64,000 nucleotides of DNA, taken from positions 62,001 to 126,000 of the forward strand of contig JAAERX010000051.1 of assembly GCA_024229935.1 (NCBI GenBank), written 5' to 3'. Under the pieces are notes generated by a model that ran no database searches, was not told where the DNA came from, and saw nothing but the letters and a program-made list of their open reading frames with translations. Source of the stretch: Gammaproteobacteria bacterium. Its GTDB lineage: Bacteria; Pseudomonadota; Gammaproteobacteria; Steroidobacterales; GCA-2729495. The first letter of the stretch is position 1. Each line of letters begins with the position of its first letter. Position numbers and translations under genes: made by a program. Shown here in pieces: positions 44,158 through 54,468 of this stretch.

Positions 44158-45835
44158 CTAAGTTAATCTCCTTAGAGTCAGAGGAGTTGTCTTCAGATTT
44201 GCGTTGACGATATTCGAGTACACCCTTAGCCAGAGCTTTGGCGCCAATCACTATCTGATGGGGGATACCTAACAGATCAGCATCGGCAAACATGACACCA
44301 GGGCGGACATCGCGGTCGTCATACAACACCTCAATACCTGCTGAAGTCAATGTCTCATAGAGCGTATCTGCAGAACTGCGAACTTCAGCAGATTTTTTGC
44401 TATTCAGTGCCAGCACTACCACCTGAAATGGTGCAATCGGGTCAGGCCAGGTAATGCCTTTGGCGTCATGATTCTGTTCTATTGCAGCGGCTACAATGCG
44501 TGATACTCCGATGCCATAGCAACCCATGAGCATGGGCTGCTCACGGCCATTCTGATTAAGAACCTTTGCGTCCATACTGGTGCTGTATTTGTCGCCTAAC
44601 TGAAAAATATGGCCAACTTCTATGCCACGTGCGATGGCAATATGGCCGCCTTGTGGGCTAAGGTCGCCAGCGATCACATTTCGTAAATCGGCACTTTCGG
44701 GTTCGGGCAAATCCCGACCCCAGTTAACACCGGTAAGATGCTGATCGCTTTCATTTGCGCCACAAATAAAATCTGAACGGTGTAGTGCACTGTGGTCGGC
44801 AATAATTCGCAGCTTAAGGCCAACGGGTCCTGCAAAACCTGGTTTTGTACCGGCGACTGATTCGACCTGTTCGGCAGTAGCAAGTGTCAGGGGTGAGCGC
44901 ACGCCCTCAATTTTCTCAGCTTTAACCGGGTTTAGTGAATGATCGCCACGAAGTACGATACCGATCATTCCGCCATCTTCAGCTTCGATTATAAGGGTTT
45001 TTAAAGTTTGCTCGGGCGCGACTGCTAGTAGTTCACAAACCTGATCAATAGTTTTAGTGCCAGGTGTGGCAATTTTTTTCATATCCTGACTGGCAGCAGC
45101 TCGTTCCCCTTTGGGTGCAGAGGCCGGTGCCAGTTCAACATTCATAGCAAAGTCTTCATTCTCGACATAAGCCAGAGCATCTTCACCAGAGTCAGCTAGA
45201 ACATGAAACTCCCGGGATTGTGCGCCCCCTATTTCACCGCTGTCTGCATCAACTGATTTGCAGGGAAGGTTGAGCCGATCAAATATGAGCTGATAAGTTT
45301 CTGCCATCAGATCATAGGTTGTCTGTAAGGATTCCTGATCAAGATGAAATGAATACGCATCTTTCATGATGAACTCACGTGCCCGCATCAGGCCAAAGCG
45401 AGGCCGTATTTCATCCCTAAATTTGGTTTGTATCTGATACCAGGTAACTGGAAGTTGTTTGTAACTTTTAAGTTCGCGTCTGGCGATATCGGTAATGACT
45501 TCTTCATGTGTAGGCCCAAAGCAGAATTCACGATGATGCCGGTCATGCATTCGCAGGAGTAATGGACCGTAGCGCTCCCAGCGGTTGGTTTCTTCCCATA
45601 ATTCGGCTGGTTGAACGGCAGGCATAAGCAGTTCATAGGCACCTGCCTTATCCATTTCCTCACGCACGATGGCTTCAACCTTGCGCAGCACCCGCAGGCC
45701 AATTGGCATCCAGGTAAACAGACCGGATGCCAGTCGTTTGATTAGGCCAGCGCGGAGCATAAGCTGGTGACTGGCAATCTCCGCATCTGCGGGAATTTCT
45801 TTAAAGGTGGTCAGGGGCAGTTTGGAAAGTCGCAT
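44111..45835 (-). CDS. proS: Prolyl-tRNA synthetase, bacterial type
   Basis: Charges tRNA-Pro. The 574-residue form is the bacterial type with a class II catalytic core (motif 2 in FRDEIRPRFGLMRAREF), an inserted editing (YbaK-like) domain about 240-380, and a C-terminal anticodon-binding domain with VLYDDRDVRPGVMFADADL. The N-terminus MRLSKLPLTTFKEIP is typical. It is divergent from pssA. Confidence 0.97.
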   Translation of the reverse strand: MRLSKLPLTTFKEIPADAEIASHQLMLRAGLIKRLASGLFTWMPIGLRVLRKVEAIVREEMDKAGAYELLMPAVQPAELWEETNRWERYGPLLLRMHDRHHREFCFGPTHEEVITDIARRELKSYKQLPVTWYQIQTKFRDEIRPRFGLMRAREFIMKDAYSFHLDQESLQTTYDLMAETYQLIFDRLNLPCKSVDADSGEIGGAQSREFHVLADSGEDALAYVENEDFAMNVELAPASAPKGERAAASQDMKKIATPGTKTIDQVCELLAVAPEQTLKTLIIEAEDGGMIGIVLRGDHSLNPVKAEKIEGVRSPLTLATAEQVESVAGTKPGFAGPVGLKLRIIADHSALHRSDFICGANESDQHLTGVNWGRDLPEPESADLRNVIAGDLSPQGGHIAIARGIEVGHIFQLGDKYSTSMDAKVLNQNGREQPMLMGCYGIGVSRIVAAAIEQNHDAKGITWPDPIAPFQVVVLALNSKKSAEVRSSADTLYETLTSAGIEVLYDDRDVRPGVMFADADLLGIPHQIVIGAKALAKGVLEYRQRKSEDNSSDSKEINLDDIESFIGTQIQSKN

Positions 45836-45951
45836 AGTTGGGTGCGTTTGTCTTTAGATTTGCGGAAAACCGCGTCATTCTAACGGCTTAGCGGCAGCAA
45901 GTCGCTCCCCTTTTGGTATATGGCGTGTTCTATTTGAGGAGTTGGCGTGAA

Positions 45952-45965
45952 TTCGCCCGGGCGAA
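45952..45965. promoter_or_regulatory. 14-bp GC-rich palindrome upstream of pssA
   Basis: TTCGCCCGGGCGAA is a perfect palindrome 39 bases before ATG 46005 and 116 bases upstream of proS on the other strand. It could be an operator or form a hairpin in the pssA leader. No T-run follows, so it is not a terminator. Confidence 0.35.
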
Positions 45966-46004
45966 GTGGCACTATAGAATTCCTCTAAGTAACTATTCCA
46001 AAGC

Positions 46005-46856
46005 ATGACAGAGCATTCAGATAACCCAGAAAATAGCCCAGGTAATGATCTGGGCAATAATACTGGTGCTAACCCGAAGAAGTTGAAGGGTATCCGGAGG
46101 CGTGGGATTTACCTGCTGCCTAACCTGATGACTACAGCAGCACTATTTGCCGGGTTCTATTCAATTGTTGCTGCTATTGATGGCAATTTCATCCAGGCTT
46201 GTATCGCACATTACATTGCGATGATTTTTGACGGGCTGGATGGCCGGCTAGCCCGCCTAACGCATACTGAGAGCGACTTTGGTAAGGAATATGATAGCCT
46301 GTCTGATATGGTTGCTTTTGGTGTGGCGCCGGCAATTGTGGTCTATCAGTGGGGTCTGGAAAGGTTAGCTGATTACGGTTGGATGTGGGGTAAGCTGGGT
46401 TGGTTGGCCGCATTTTTCTATGCGGTTGCTGCAGCCATGCGACTGGCACGCTTTAATACCTATCACGGCAAGGTTGCCAAAAGTCATTTTGAGGGTTTAC
46501 CAAGCCCGCCTGCAGCATCTCTGATTATTGGTATGGTATGGCTGGGTACTGATCTTGGCTGGTCTGGTACCAGTGTACTGGTAGGGGCTTTCTTTATTAC
46601 CATAGCAGCAGGGGCGTTAATGGTTTCTCCGTTTAGCTATAACAGCTTTAAAGAAATTAGTGTTAACGGCCGTATTTCATTTACTTATGCATTGGTATTG
46701 CCACTGATATTCATCATGGTGGCTATTAACCCTCCATTAGTGCTGTTTGGTCTGGCATTTACCTATGCAGTATCGGGACTTTGGCTTTCATTCTGGCGCA
46801 GACAGGGCCGTCAGGATCGTCGAGCAAAACGTTCAGGCGATCAACAGGAATTCTGA
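46005..46856 (+). CDS. pssA: CDP-diacylglycerol-serine O-phosphatidyltransferase
   Basis: Makes phosphatidylserine, the precursor of phosphatidylethanolamine. It has 283 residues. After a polar N-terminal tail (about 1-30), the CDP-alcohol signature is FDGLDGRLARLTHTES plus GKEYDSLSDMVAFGVAPA, followed by six or so hydrophobic segments. This is the membrane-type (Bacillus-like) PssA rather than the E. coli phospholipase-D type. It ends 4 bases before the uracil-DNA glycosylase start. Confidence 0.93.
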   Translation: MTEHSDNPENSPGNDLGNNTGANPKKLKGIRRRGIYLLPNLMTTAALFAGFYSIVAAIDGNFIQACIAHYIAMIFDGLDGRLARLTHTESDFGKEYDSLSDMVAFGVAPAIVVYQWGLERLADYGWMWGKLGWLAAFFYAVAAAMRLARFNTYHGKVAKSHFEGLPSPPAASLIIGMVWLGTDLGWSGTSVLVGAFFITIAAGALMVSPFSYNSFKEISVNGRISFTYALVLPLIFIMVAINPPLVLFGLAFTYAVSGLWLSFWRRQGRQDRRAKRSGDQQEF

Positions 46857-46860
46857 GAAC

Positions 46861-47559
46861 ATGGGCCAGGTGAGTGCTGCAACTTTATCTGCTCAACAAC
46901 GTGCCGTGCTCGGTGAAATGGAAATCGATGTTTGGGTGACACGTTCTTCTACTCCTGCAGAATCCCCGGTACTAGCTACGGATCCGTTAGTTGAGGGGGG
47001 CTGGGAGAAACTTAACAAGATTATCCATGAGTGTGCTCACTGTGAATTGCATCAGAGCCGTACCCAAGTGGTATGTGGTGTTGGTAATAAAACGGCAGAC
47101 TGGCTGATTATAGGTGAGGCACCGGGTGTAGAAGAAGATAAACAGGGTGAGCCTTTTGTTGGTCGTGCAGGACAATTGTTGAATGAAATGTTACGTGCGA
47201 CAGGATTGGTGCGTGAACAGGTATTTATTGCCAATATTCTGAAGTGTCGGCCACCTGATGACCGTAACCCCAGCCCTGATGAGGTGGCTCAGTGCATGCC
47301 CTATCTGCAACAACAGATAGAGATGCTTCAACCTCGCCTGATTCTTCTACTAGGAGGTGTTGCGGCCCATAATCTGTTGCAGGTAGCGACACCGGTAGGC
47401 AAGTTACGCGGCCAGGTGCATCATTATGGTGAAGCTAATATTCCGGTAGTTGTAACTTATCATCCAGCTTATTTATTGCGTAAACCGGGCCAAAAAAATA
47501 AATCCTGGGATGACCTGATGCTAGCGATGGATGTGGCTCAGGAGCTGGAAAATGGCTGA
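46861..47559 (+). CDS. Uracil-DNA glycosylase, family 4 (Fe-S type)
   Basis: Removes uracil from DNA. The 232-residue product has the family 4 motif A GEAPGVEEDKQGEPFVGRAG and motif B in VVTYHPAYLL. Four Cys for a [4Fe-4S] cluster are visible: CAHC near the N-terminus, the Cys of LKCRPPDDRNP and the Cys of EVAQCMP. I chose ATG 46861, just after the pssA stop; the frame extends back into pssA without family sequence. It is 6 bases upstream of rimI. Confidence 0.92.
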   Translation: MGQVSAATLSAQQRAVLGEMEIDVWVTRSSTPAESPVLATDPLVEGGWEKLNKIIHECAHCELHQSRTQVVCGVGNKTADWLIIGEAPGVEEDKQGEPFVGRAGQLLNEMLRATGLVREQVFIANILKCRPPDDRNPSPDEVAQCMPYLQQQIEMLQPRLILLLGGVAAHNLLQVATPVGKLRGQVHHYGEANIPVVVTYHPAYLLRKPGQKNKSWDDLMLAMDVAQELENG

Positions 47560-47565
47560 AATCAT

Positions 47566-48039
47566 ATGAGTGCACAGCCAGGCGCTGTAATTCCGGTTAT
47601 ACGGGTTATGCGTCCCAGTGACCTGGATGCTGTAACTGCAATTGAGCAACGTACCTATGAATACCCTTGGGGGAGGGGGATTTTTAGTGACTGTCTGATG
47701 GCAGATTATCTTTGTGTAGTACTTGATAGTGGTACAGACCTGATTGCGTATGCAATTGTTTCAATTGCTGCAGCTGAGGGACATATTCTCAATCTTTGTG
47801 TTGATAAGAACATGCAGCACCGTGGCTATGGTCAGCAGTTGCTCGATTATGCGCTGGATTATGCGCGTCATAAATGCATTAAACGTTTGTTTCTGGAAGT
47901 GCGCCCCTCAAATGAGGCAGCAATTATTCTTTATACCCGTGCAGGCTTTAACAGTTTGGGTGTGCGTAAAGGGTATTACAAAGCGACGGGTGGAAATGAA
48001 GATGCGCTGGTTCTGGTGCATGAATTTTCTTCAGATTAA
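47566..48039 (+). CDS. rimI: Ribosomal protein S18 alanine N-acetyltransferase
   Basis: A GNAT acetyltransferase that acetylates the N-terminus of ribosomal protein S18. It has 157 residues. The acetyl-CoA loop is QHRGYGQQLL, followed by the RimI-specific LEVRPSNEAAIILYTRAGF, holding the catalytic Glu and Tyr. It follows the uracil-DNA glycosylase and is convergent with valS. Confidence 0.94.
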   Translation: MSAQPGAVIPVIRVMRPSDLDAVTAIEQRTYEYPWGRGIFSDCLMADYLCVVLDSGTDLIAYAIVSIAAAEGHILNLCVDKNMQHRGYGQQLLDYALDYARHKCIKRLFLEVRPSNEAAIILYTRAGFNSLGVRKGYYKATGGNEDALVLVHEFSSD

Positions 48040-48044
48040 AGGCT

Positions 48045-48073
48045 GAAAGCTGCATGTTTTTTACGTAGCTTTC
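48045..48073. terminator. Possible bidirectional terminator between rimI and valS
   Basis: A stem of 9 bp with one G-U pair (48045-48053 with 48065-48073) and a T-rich loop lies between two convergent genes. Neither side has a proper T-run after the stem, so terminator function is uncertain. Confidence 0.35.
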
Positions 48074-48088
48074 TTAACTCATAAGAAC

Positions 48089-50851
48089 TTATTCAAGCTC
48101 GGAGAGTTTGGTGATTTGTGCGTCAAATTGAGCCAGATCACGCTGCAGGCCTTCCCGACGCTCACGTTCCTTGGTAACAACAGCCTCTGGAGCACGGTCT
48201 ACAAAGCTTGCATTGCTAAGCTTTGCTTCAATTTTAGCTAGTTCTACCGTTGCTTTATCATGGCGTTTCCGCAGACGTTCACGTTCAGCATCAATGTCTA
48301 TCAGGCCAGCCATTGGCACCAGTATCTGCATACCGCCGAGTAGGGCTGTGGCTGAGGTGGGGGCTTCTTCACCATTACCCAGTACCTGGATATTTTCTAG
48401 TCTGGCTAGTTTACTGAGGTACAGTTGGTGTTGTTCCAGAAGCTTGAGGTCTGTGGGCGCGATATCCTGAAGCAATACCTTCAGAGGTTTGCCTGGAGAA
48501 ATATCCATCTCACCACGAATCTGGCGGATGCCCAGTACGAAGCCCATGATCCAGTCGAGATCCTGCTCAGCTTTCTCATCTTTGCTGAAATCGGTAGCTA
48601 TAGGAAAGGGTTGTAGCATGATGGTGTCACCATCGATGCCCGCCACAGGCGCAACACGTTGCCAGATTTCTTCTGTAATAAATGGAATAATTGGGTGCAG
48701 AGTGCGCAGCAGAGACTCAAGCACTTCTATAAGGGTGTGTTGAGTTGCGGCTTTTATTTCTGCTGGGGTATCTTCGCTTTGTAATAGGGGCTTAGTGAGT
48801 TCCAGGTACCAGTCGCAGTATTCATTCCATGTGAACTCGTATAAAGATTTAGCTGCCAGATCAAGTCGGTAATGTTCGATGTGTTCGCGAGATTCAGTAA
48901 TAGTTTTGCCAAGGCGTGAGCGTATCCAGCGATCCGGCAAGCTGTAATTTTTTGGGTCTGCTGGTGGTAGTTGCTCATCGGTGTTCATAAGTACGTAGCG
49001 AGCTGCATTCCATATTTTATTGCAGAAGTTTCTGTAGCCCTCAATGCGACCCATGTCGAAACGGACATCACGACCATTGCTTGCTAGAGCAGCAAAGGTA
49101 AAGCGTAATGCATCAGTGCCAAATTCAGGAATGCCATCTGGAAAGTGTTTTTTGGTGGCCTGTTCAATTTTTGGTTTTAGCTGGGGCTGCATTAAACCGG
49201 TAGTGCGCTTTTTCAATAATGAGTCCAGGTCAATGCCATCAATCAGATCGATGGGGTCCAGAACATTGCCTTTTGATTTAGACATTTTCTGGCCATCCTG
49301 ATCACGAATAAGACCATGAATGTAGACTTCGGTGAAGGGTACTTCACCAGTGAATTTCATCCCCATCATGATCATCCGGGCAACCCAGAAGAAAATGATA
49401 TCGAAACCGGTTACCAGCACACTACCAGGATAAAAGGTCTGCAATGAATTACTTTGTTCTGGCCAGCCAAGTGTTGAGAATGGCCACAGTGCAGATGAGA
49501 ACCAGGTATCCAGCACATCTTCATCCTGATGTAGGCTGAAGTCTGCGCTTAGTTTATGTGCCTTACGAACCTCGGCCTCGGTGCGGCCAACATAAATCTT
49601 GCCGTCTTTGTCATACCAGGCAGGAATTCGGTGACCCCACCAGAGTTGCCGGCTGATACACCAGTCCTGAATGTTGTTCATCCACTCAAAGTAGGTCTTG
49701 GACCAGTTGTCAGGGATAAAACGGATAGTGCCGTCTTCAACGGCTTTAATGGCGGGTTCTGCAAGTGGCTTGGTTTTTACAAACCACTGGTCAGTAAGGT
49801 AAGGCTCAACTACCTGGCCGCTGCGGTCTCCACGCGGCACCATAAGTTTGTGTTCATCAATTTTTTCCAGCAAGCCTGCAGCTTCCAAGTCAGCAACAAT
49901 TTGTTTGCGGGCAATATAGCGATCCAGACCGCGATAGGCTTCCGGTGCTTCATCATTAATAGCGGCATCAATGGTTAATACGTTAATAAGTGGTAGCTCA
50001 TGCCGCTGGCCGACTTCATAGTCATTAAAGTCATGTGCAGGGGTGATCTTGACGCAGCCTGTGCCAAATTCAGGGTCGACATAGTCATCAGCAATAACCG
50101 GGATACTCCGGTTGCACAATGGCAGATCCACAGTTTGTCCAATCAGGTGCTGGTAACGTTCATCGTCGGGATGAACGGCGACAGCGCTATCACCCAGTAT
50201 AGTTTCAGGGCGTGTTGTTGCCACGACCAGGTGACCTTCACCATTGCTTAGTGGGTAGCAGAAATGCCACATATAACCGTTTTCTTCTTCCGAAATAACT
50301 TCAAGATCGGAGACAGCGGTATGCAGTTGCGGATCCCAGTTCACCAGGCGTTTGCCACGGTAGATCAGGCCTTCATCATAAAGTCGCACAAAAACTTCGC
50401 GGACCGCTTCAGATAGGCCCTTATCCATTGTGAAGCGTTCATGTTCCCAGTCCAGAGAACTGCCCATACGTCGCAGCTGTTGAGAAATAGTGTTGCCGGA
50501 TTGTTCTTTCCACTCCCAGACTTTATCAAGGAATTTTTCCCGGCCAAGGTCATGACGGCTAATGTTTTGGGCTTCGAGCTGGCGTTCAACAACCATTTGG
50601 GTGGCTATACCTGCATGATCTGTGCCTGGTTGCCAGAGGGTGTTGTACCCACACATACGATGGTAACGCGTCAGCGTATCCATAATAGTGTCCTGGAATG
50701 CATGCCCCATATGCAACGTGCCCGTCACGTTGGGTGGTGGGATCATGATGCAGTAGGGTTGTCCTTCACCGGAGGGTGCGAAATATCCGGCCTTTTCCCA
50801 GGTTTTGTACCAGCGTTGCTCTATCGCGGCCGGCTGATAGCTTGTTTCCAT
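48089..50851 (-). CDS. valS: Valyl-tRNA synthetase
   Basis: Charges tRNA-Val. At 920 residues, it has the HIGH motif as [12 protein letters not shown], a CP1 editing domain (about 195-335), the KMSKS motif in [11 protein letters not shown], an anticodon-binding helical domain, and a C-terminal coiled-coil arm (about 850-920) rich in Arg, Glu and Leu. It is last in the minus-strand order pepA-holC-small gene-valS, an arrangement shared with E. coli apart from the small gene. Confidence 0.98.
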   Translation of the reverse strand: METSYQPAAIEQRWYKTWEKAGYFAPSGEGQPYCIMIPPPNVTGTLHMGHAFQDTIMDTLTRYHRMCGYNTLWQPGTDHAGIATQMVVERQLEAQNISRHDLGREKFLDKVWEWKEQSGNTISQQLRRMGSSLDWEHERFTMDKGLSEAVREVFVRLYDEGLIYRGKRLVNWDPQLHTAVSDLEVISEEENGYMWHFCYPLSNGEGHLVVATTRPETILGDSAVAVHPDDERYQHLIGQTVDLPLCNRSIPVIADDYVDPEFGTGCVKITPAHDFNDYEVGQRHELPLINVLTIDAAINDEAPEAYRGLDRYIARKQIVADLEAAGLLEKIDEHKLMVPRGDRSGQVVEPYLTDQWFVKTKPLAEPAIKAVEDGTIRFIPDNWSKTYFEWMNNIQDWCISRQLWWGHRIPAWYDKDGKIYVGRTEAEVRKAHKLSADFSLHQDEDVLDTWFSSALWPFSTLGWPEQSNSLQTFYPGSVLVTGFDIIFFWVARMIMMGMKFTGEVPFTEVYIHGLIRDQDGQKMSKSKGNVLDPIDLIDGIDLDSLLKKRTTGLMQPQLKPKIEQATKKHFPDGIPEFGTDALRFTFAALASNGRDVRFDMGRIEGYRNFCNKIWNAARYVLMNTDEQLPPADPKNYSLPDRWIRSRLGKTITESREHIEHYRLDLAAKSLYEFTWNEYCDWYLELTKPLLQSEDTPAEIKAATQHTLIEVLESLLRTLHPIIPFITEEIWQRVAPVAGIDGDTIMLQPFPIATDFSKDEKAEQDLDWIMGFVLGIRQIRGEMDISPGKPLKVLLQDIAPTDLKLLEQHQLYLSKLARLENIQVLGNGEEAPTSATALLGGMQILVPMAGLIDIDAERERLRKRHDKATVELAKIEAKLSNASFVDRAPEAVVTKERERREGLQRDLAQFDAQITKLSELE

Positions 50852-50918
50852 CAGCGCTTGTTGATCCTTGTGTAGTTTAAATTTGTTTATAAAATGGGCT
50901 AAGCCCGGTTACATATTA

Positions 50919-51179
50919 TTAATTGTCTGAATTAGGTGTAAATTTTTTCCGTAGTGTTTTTTCAATAAGGACAGGCAGCTCATTACTTAACCGGTCATTT
51001 ATTTTAAACCGTAAGGCTTCTTCAGTTTTCTGAAGTGCTTCAACCAGCAATTCGTCAATTAAAGCTGATGTTTCTGCATTCAGACTGTCACAGAGTTCAT
51101 CAACCTGCTCCTGGCTTAGTGTTTCCTCTACTTTACGTGCTACGGCATTGCGTAGGACTGGAATTTCATCTTCATTCAT
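50919..51179 (-). CDS. Hypothetical helical protein between holC and valS
   Basis: An 86-residue protein I do not recognise. It is highly charged, Glu/Leu-rich and looks mostly helical, with ETLSQEQVDELCDSL and a central ALIDELLVEALQKTEEAL of possible amphipathic helices. It has no signal peptide or membrane segment. It lies 32 bases after holC and 67 bases before valS on the same strand, inside an otherwise conserved pepA-holC-valS cluster. The start ATG 51179 has a weak upstream GGACGC. A small scaffold or polymerase-linked role is a guess only. Confidence 0.7.
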   Translation of the reverse strand: MNEDEIPVLRNAVARKVEETLSQEQVDELCDSLNAETSALIDELLVEALQKTEEALRFKINDRLSNELPVLIEKTLRKKFTPNSDN

Positions 51180-51211
51180 TATGCGTCCGTTCTGATTAGC
51201 TGCTTATTTGA

Positions 51212-51652
51212 TTATTTACTAATCTGGTGTGTTTCTGGTTCTATTCCTAGTCGTCGATAATTTTTAAAGCGCTCGCGCCCAATCTGGCGTGATTGTTCAT
51301 CACTACAGATAATCTCAGCAACTCGTTGAAAACCGCTTATAAATTCAGGTATAGCTTCAGCCAGATTAATAAGCAGATCGCCGTTTTTCTCTGATGTGTC
51401 ATTTGTGCCAATACTAACCGGAGCACGGTGTTTGCCGGCGTCTGTTAGTAACTGGTGGGGGACAAAGCTACCCTGACGAAATGTCCAGAGCATCTCATCC
51501 AGTTGCTGTGCATCCCTTGGTGTTGCTGTATGCGCATACACGCGATTATTAAGACTGTAAGCTTTTTCGGTGAGCCGGCAGGCAAAATTCAGTCGGCTGG
51601 CGGGCTCAACTGTATTTAGTATATAAAAATTTACCCGGGTTTTAGCCTGCAC
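51212..51652 (-). CDS. holC: DNA polymerase III subunit chi
   Basis: A 146-residue subunit of the clamp-loader complex that binds SSB. The N-terminal VNFYILN, the LACRLTEKAYSLNNRVYAHT segment in its two parts, and LDEMLWTFRQGSFVPHQL match HolC. It lies 20 bases downstream of pepA, the conserved arrangement. Confidence 0.93.
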   Translation of the reverse strand: MQAKTRVNFYILNTVEPASRLNFACRLTEKAYSLNNRVYAHTATPRDAQQLDEMLWTFRQGSFVPHQLLTDAGKHRAPVSIGTNDTSEKNGDLLINLAEAIPEFISGFQRVAEIICSDEQSRQIGRERFKNYRRLGIEPETHQISK

Positions 51653-51672
51653 AGCCTGATCCTATTTGTTGG

Positions 51673-53157
51673 TCAACGATTTAGCAGGAATTCTAGCAGC
51701 ATCGGGACAGGGCGGCCTGTACTGCCTTTTGCACTACCGCCTCGATAGGCTGTGCCAGCAATATCCAGATGGGCCCAGTTCAAATCCTCGGTAAATTTCG
51801 CCAGAAAAGCAGCGGCTGTAATAGTGCCGGCCTCTCGGCCACCAATATTGGCAAAGTCTGCGAAATTGCTCTTCAGCTGGTTTGTATATTCCTCGGTGAG
51901 CGGCAGTCGCCATGCCGGGTCATCTGCCTGTATACCGGCAGCCAGAAGCTTTTTGGCCAGTGAGTCTGAGGTGGATAGTAAACCGGTGTGATGTTTGCCC
52001 AGAGCTATAACGCAGGCACCCGTTAGTGTGGCTACATCAATCAGCACCTCGGGGTTGAAGCGTCTGGCATAGGTGAGCGCGTCACAGAGTATGAGTCGGC
52101 CCTCTGCATCTGTATTTAGAACCTCAATGGTCTGGCCTGACATTGAGGTCACAATATCTCCAGGCTTGGTTGCTGAGCCGCTAGGCATGTTTTCGCAGGT
52201 GGGTATCAGGGCAATAATATTGAGCTTGGGTTGTAGTTCTGCAATGGCCTTGAAGGTGCCAAATACTGATGCGGCACCACACATATCAAATTTCATTTCA
52301 TCCATTGTGGCAGGGGGCTTTAGTGAAATGCCGCCGGTATCGAAGGTAATGCCTTTGCCTACAAGTACAGCTGGTTTTTTACTGGCTGCTGCGCCTTTAT
52401 ATTGAAGAATAATGAATTTTGCTGGTTCAACAGATCCTGCGGTGACAGACAGCAGTGAACCCATACCCAGTTTCTTCATGTCAGCTTCGTTCAGTACTTT
52501 GCAGCTTAGATGCTTGGTATTACTGGCCAACTTTTTGGCCTGTTTCTCAAGGTAGGTTGGTGTGCAGAAATTACTTGGCAGGTTGGCAAGGTCTCGGCTG
52601 AAGCTCATGCCGAGTCCCAGCGCATCTCCTTGACGCATGCCTTTACGTGCCAGAGTGGCCGTTTTGGTGTCATGCGCTGCAATGCCAAGTGATTTAAGTT
52701 TTACCGGGGATGCCTCTTTTTCAGATTTCATTGCTGTAAATCGATAGTTAGCATCATGCCAGCATTCTGCACTGATGCAGGCTGATCGGAATATATCGGC
52801 ATCTTTAATATGTTCCTGTGTCAGGTAAGACACAGCATCTGTGTAAGGTTTATGGGAGAGCCACCCAAAGGCGCTCCGCACCGCCTTGCGAAATATTTTG
52901 CGATCAAAATCTGTGTGGCTACCGCAACCAACCAGCAAAATACGCTGACAGGGCAAGTCGCCAGTATTGCTAAGGAGCAGTAATTCTCCTGATTTGCCTG
53001 ATATATCGCCATTGCTGAGTGCTGCAGAGATTAGGCCATTGCCTGCCTTGTCCAAAGCCCGGGCTGGCTTGCCCATTTCGTTATCTGTAAACACGGCAAC
53101 TATGGCCAGTTGTGTCTTGTTTTGGTGGGCTTGGGCTGTCTTTACTACGAACCGCAT
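51673..53157 (-). CDS. pepA: Leucyl aminopeptidase (M17)
   Basis: A hexameric two-metal aminopeptidase; in E. coli it also acts as a DNA-binding protein in ColE1 dimer resolution. The 494 residues have an N-terminal domain (about 1-185) and a catalytic domain with VGKGITFDTGG, KFDMCGAA and NTDAEGRLILCD, the full set of metal and active-site residues. It is the canonical copy, first in pepA-holC-small gene-valS and divergent from lptF. A second M17 gene lies at 6110-7657. Confidence 0.96.
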   Translation of the reverse strand: MRFVVKTAQAHQNKTQLAIVAVFTDNEMGKPARALDKAGNGLISAALSNGDISGKSGELLLLSNTGDLPCQRILLVGCGSHTDFDRKIFRKAVRSAFGWLSHKPYTDAVSYLTQEHIKDADIFRSACISAECWHDANYRFTAMKSEKEASPVKLKSLGIAAHDTKTATLARKGMRQGDALGLGMSFSRDLANLPSNFCTPTYLEKQAKKLASNTKHLSCKVLNEADMKKLGMGSLLSVTAGSVEPAKFIILQYKGAAASKKPAVLVGKGITFDTGGISLKPPATMDEMKFDMCGAASVFGTFKAIAELQPKLNIIALIPTCENMPSGSATKPGDIVTSMSGQTIEVLNTDAEGRLILCDALTYARRFNPEVLIDVATLTGACVIALGKHHTGLLSTSDSLAKKLLAAGIQADDPAWRLPLTEEYTNQLKSNFADFANIGGREAGTITAAAFLAKFTEDLNWAHLDIAGTAYRGGSAKGSTGRPVPMLLEFLLNR

Positions 53158-53364
53158 GAAGTACTCCTGAATGTCAAAAGCAGGCTCTCTAATTGTGGAC
53201 CAATAAGCATAGATACTTGACCCATTGCTTAAAGAGGCCTGAAGATAACCGGATAGCAGTATGCTTCCGTATATCTAAGTGCACCGTAGTGTACTGTAAT
53301 TCACTTGTGTGTGGTGTAAGGCTCACAGTGATTTATCGGAGTGATGGGGAAGGCAGAGACATTT

Positions 53365-54468
53365 ATGGGCAGTATTTTGAATCGCTATATATTCAGGGAA
53401 ACCGCACTAACCTGGTTTGCGGTGACGGGCGTGTTGCTGTTGATTTTGCTGACAGATCAGTTTGCCCGTGTTCTGGATGATGCTGCCGGTGCAGAACTAC
53501 CAAAGAATGCAATTTTTGCGGTGATGGGATTGTCTTCGATTCAATATCTGACCATCTTGGTTCCAGTTGGCATCTTTCTGGCTATTCTGTTGGCACTTGC
53601 ACGTATGTACCGTGACAGTGAGATGGCAGCATTAATGGCCTGTGGGATAGGTAATGTGTCTTTATATCGGCCAGTCATGCTGCTGGCCGTTTTTCTTGCT
53701 GTATTTGTTGGGTGGCTAGCACTTGACGCAGGGCCGTCAGCGCAACGGGAAGTGCAGTTAATTGCAGATAAGGCAAAAAAGAGCGCTGATCTTGCGGTAC
53801 TGACACCGGGGCGTTTTATTTCTTTTGGCAGTGAGGCTGCCATAGTTTATGCAGAAAAAGTAAGTGAAGACGGTACATTATCAAATGTGTTTGTGCAGCG
53901 CCGTCGTGGTGACCGTGTAGTTGTGATTGTTGCTGCAGAGGCTAGCCAGCGCAACGATGAAAAAACGGGCCGTAAGATCCTGACCTTTGTAGATGGTGAA
54001 CGCTATGAAGGTGTGCCTGGTAGTCGTGAATTCCGGCTGATGAAATTTGCTGAACATGGCATCCCATTTGAAGTTCGTGAAACAAAGGCAGGGGAAATAA
54101 GTAAGGAAGCGCAGTCAGTTAGTGAATTGATGGAAACACCTGATCTTGAGTCAATTGCTGAGATTCAGTGGCGTATATCTGTGCCGATCACTTTGCTGGT
54201 GTTGACGTTGATCGCTGTGCCACTAAGTCGTGCGCCACCACGTACAGGCCGTTATAACAATCTGGCGGCAGGAGTATTGCTCTATATTATTTACTCTAAT
54301 TTGCTGGCAGCTTCAAAGGTTTGGGTGGAGCAGGAAGTGCTTTCACCATGGATTGGTTTGTGGTGGGTGCACGGTCTTTTTTGTTTGTTTGCAGTGTCGC
54401 TTCTCTTGGGGCAGAACCATATGTTTAAGCGTATAACTGCGCGGCGATTAAGGAGTGGGGGGACGTGA
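53365..54468 (+). CDS. lptF: LPS export ABC transporter permease LptF
   Basis: An inner membrane permease of the Lpt machine that moves lipopolysaccharide to the outer membrane. The product is 367 residues with six transmembrane segments: RYIFRETALTWFAV at the N-terminus, three segments before and three after a periplasmic beta domain (about 120-250). The start choice is ATG 53365, which has AGGCAGAG upstream and aligns with known LptF; GTG 53341 and ATG 53344 are alternatives. It is divergent from pepA and overlaps the lptG start by 4 bases. Confidence 0.94.
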   Translation: MGSILNRYIFRETALTWFAVTGVLLLILLTDQFARVLDDAAGAELPKNAIFAVMGLSSIQYLTILVPVGIFLAILLALARMYRDSEMAALMACGIGNVSLYRPVMLLAVFLAVFVGWLALDAGPSAQREVQLIADKAKKSADLAVLTPGRFISFGSEAAIVYAEKVSEDGTLSNVFVQRRRGDRVVVIVAAEASQRNDEKTGRKILTFVDGERYEGVPGSREFRLMKFAEHGIPFEVRETKAGEISKEAQSVSELMETPDLESIAEIQWRISVPITLLVLTLIAVPLSRAPPRTGRYNNLAAGVLLYIIYSNLLAASKVWVEQEVLSPWIGLWWVHGLFCLFAVSLLLGQNHMFKRITARRLRSGGT

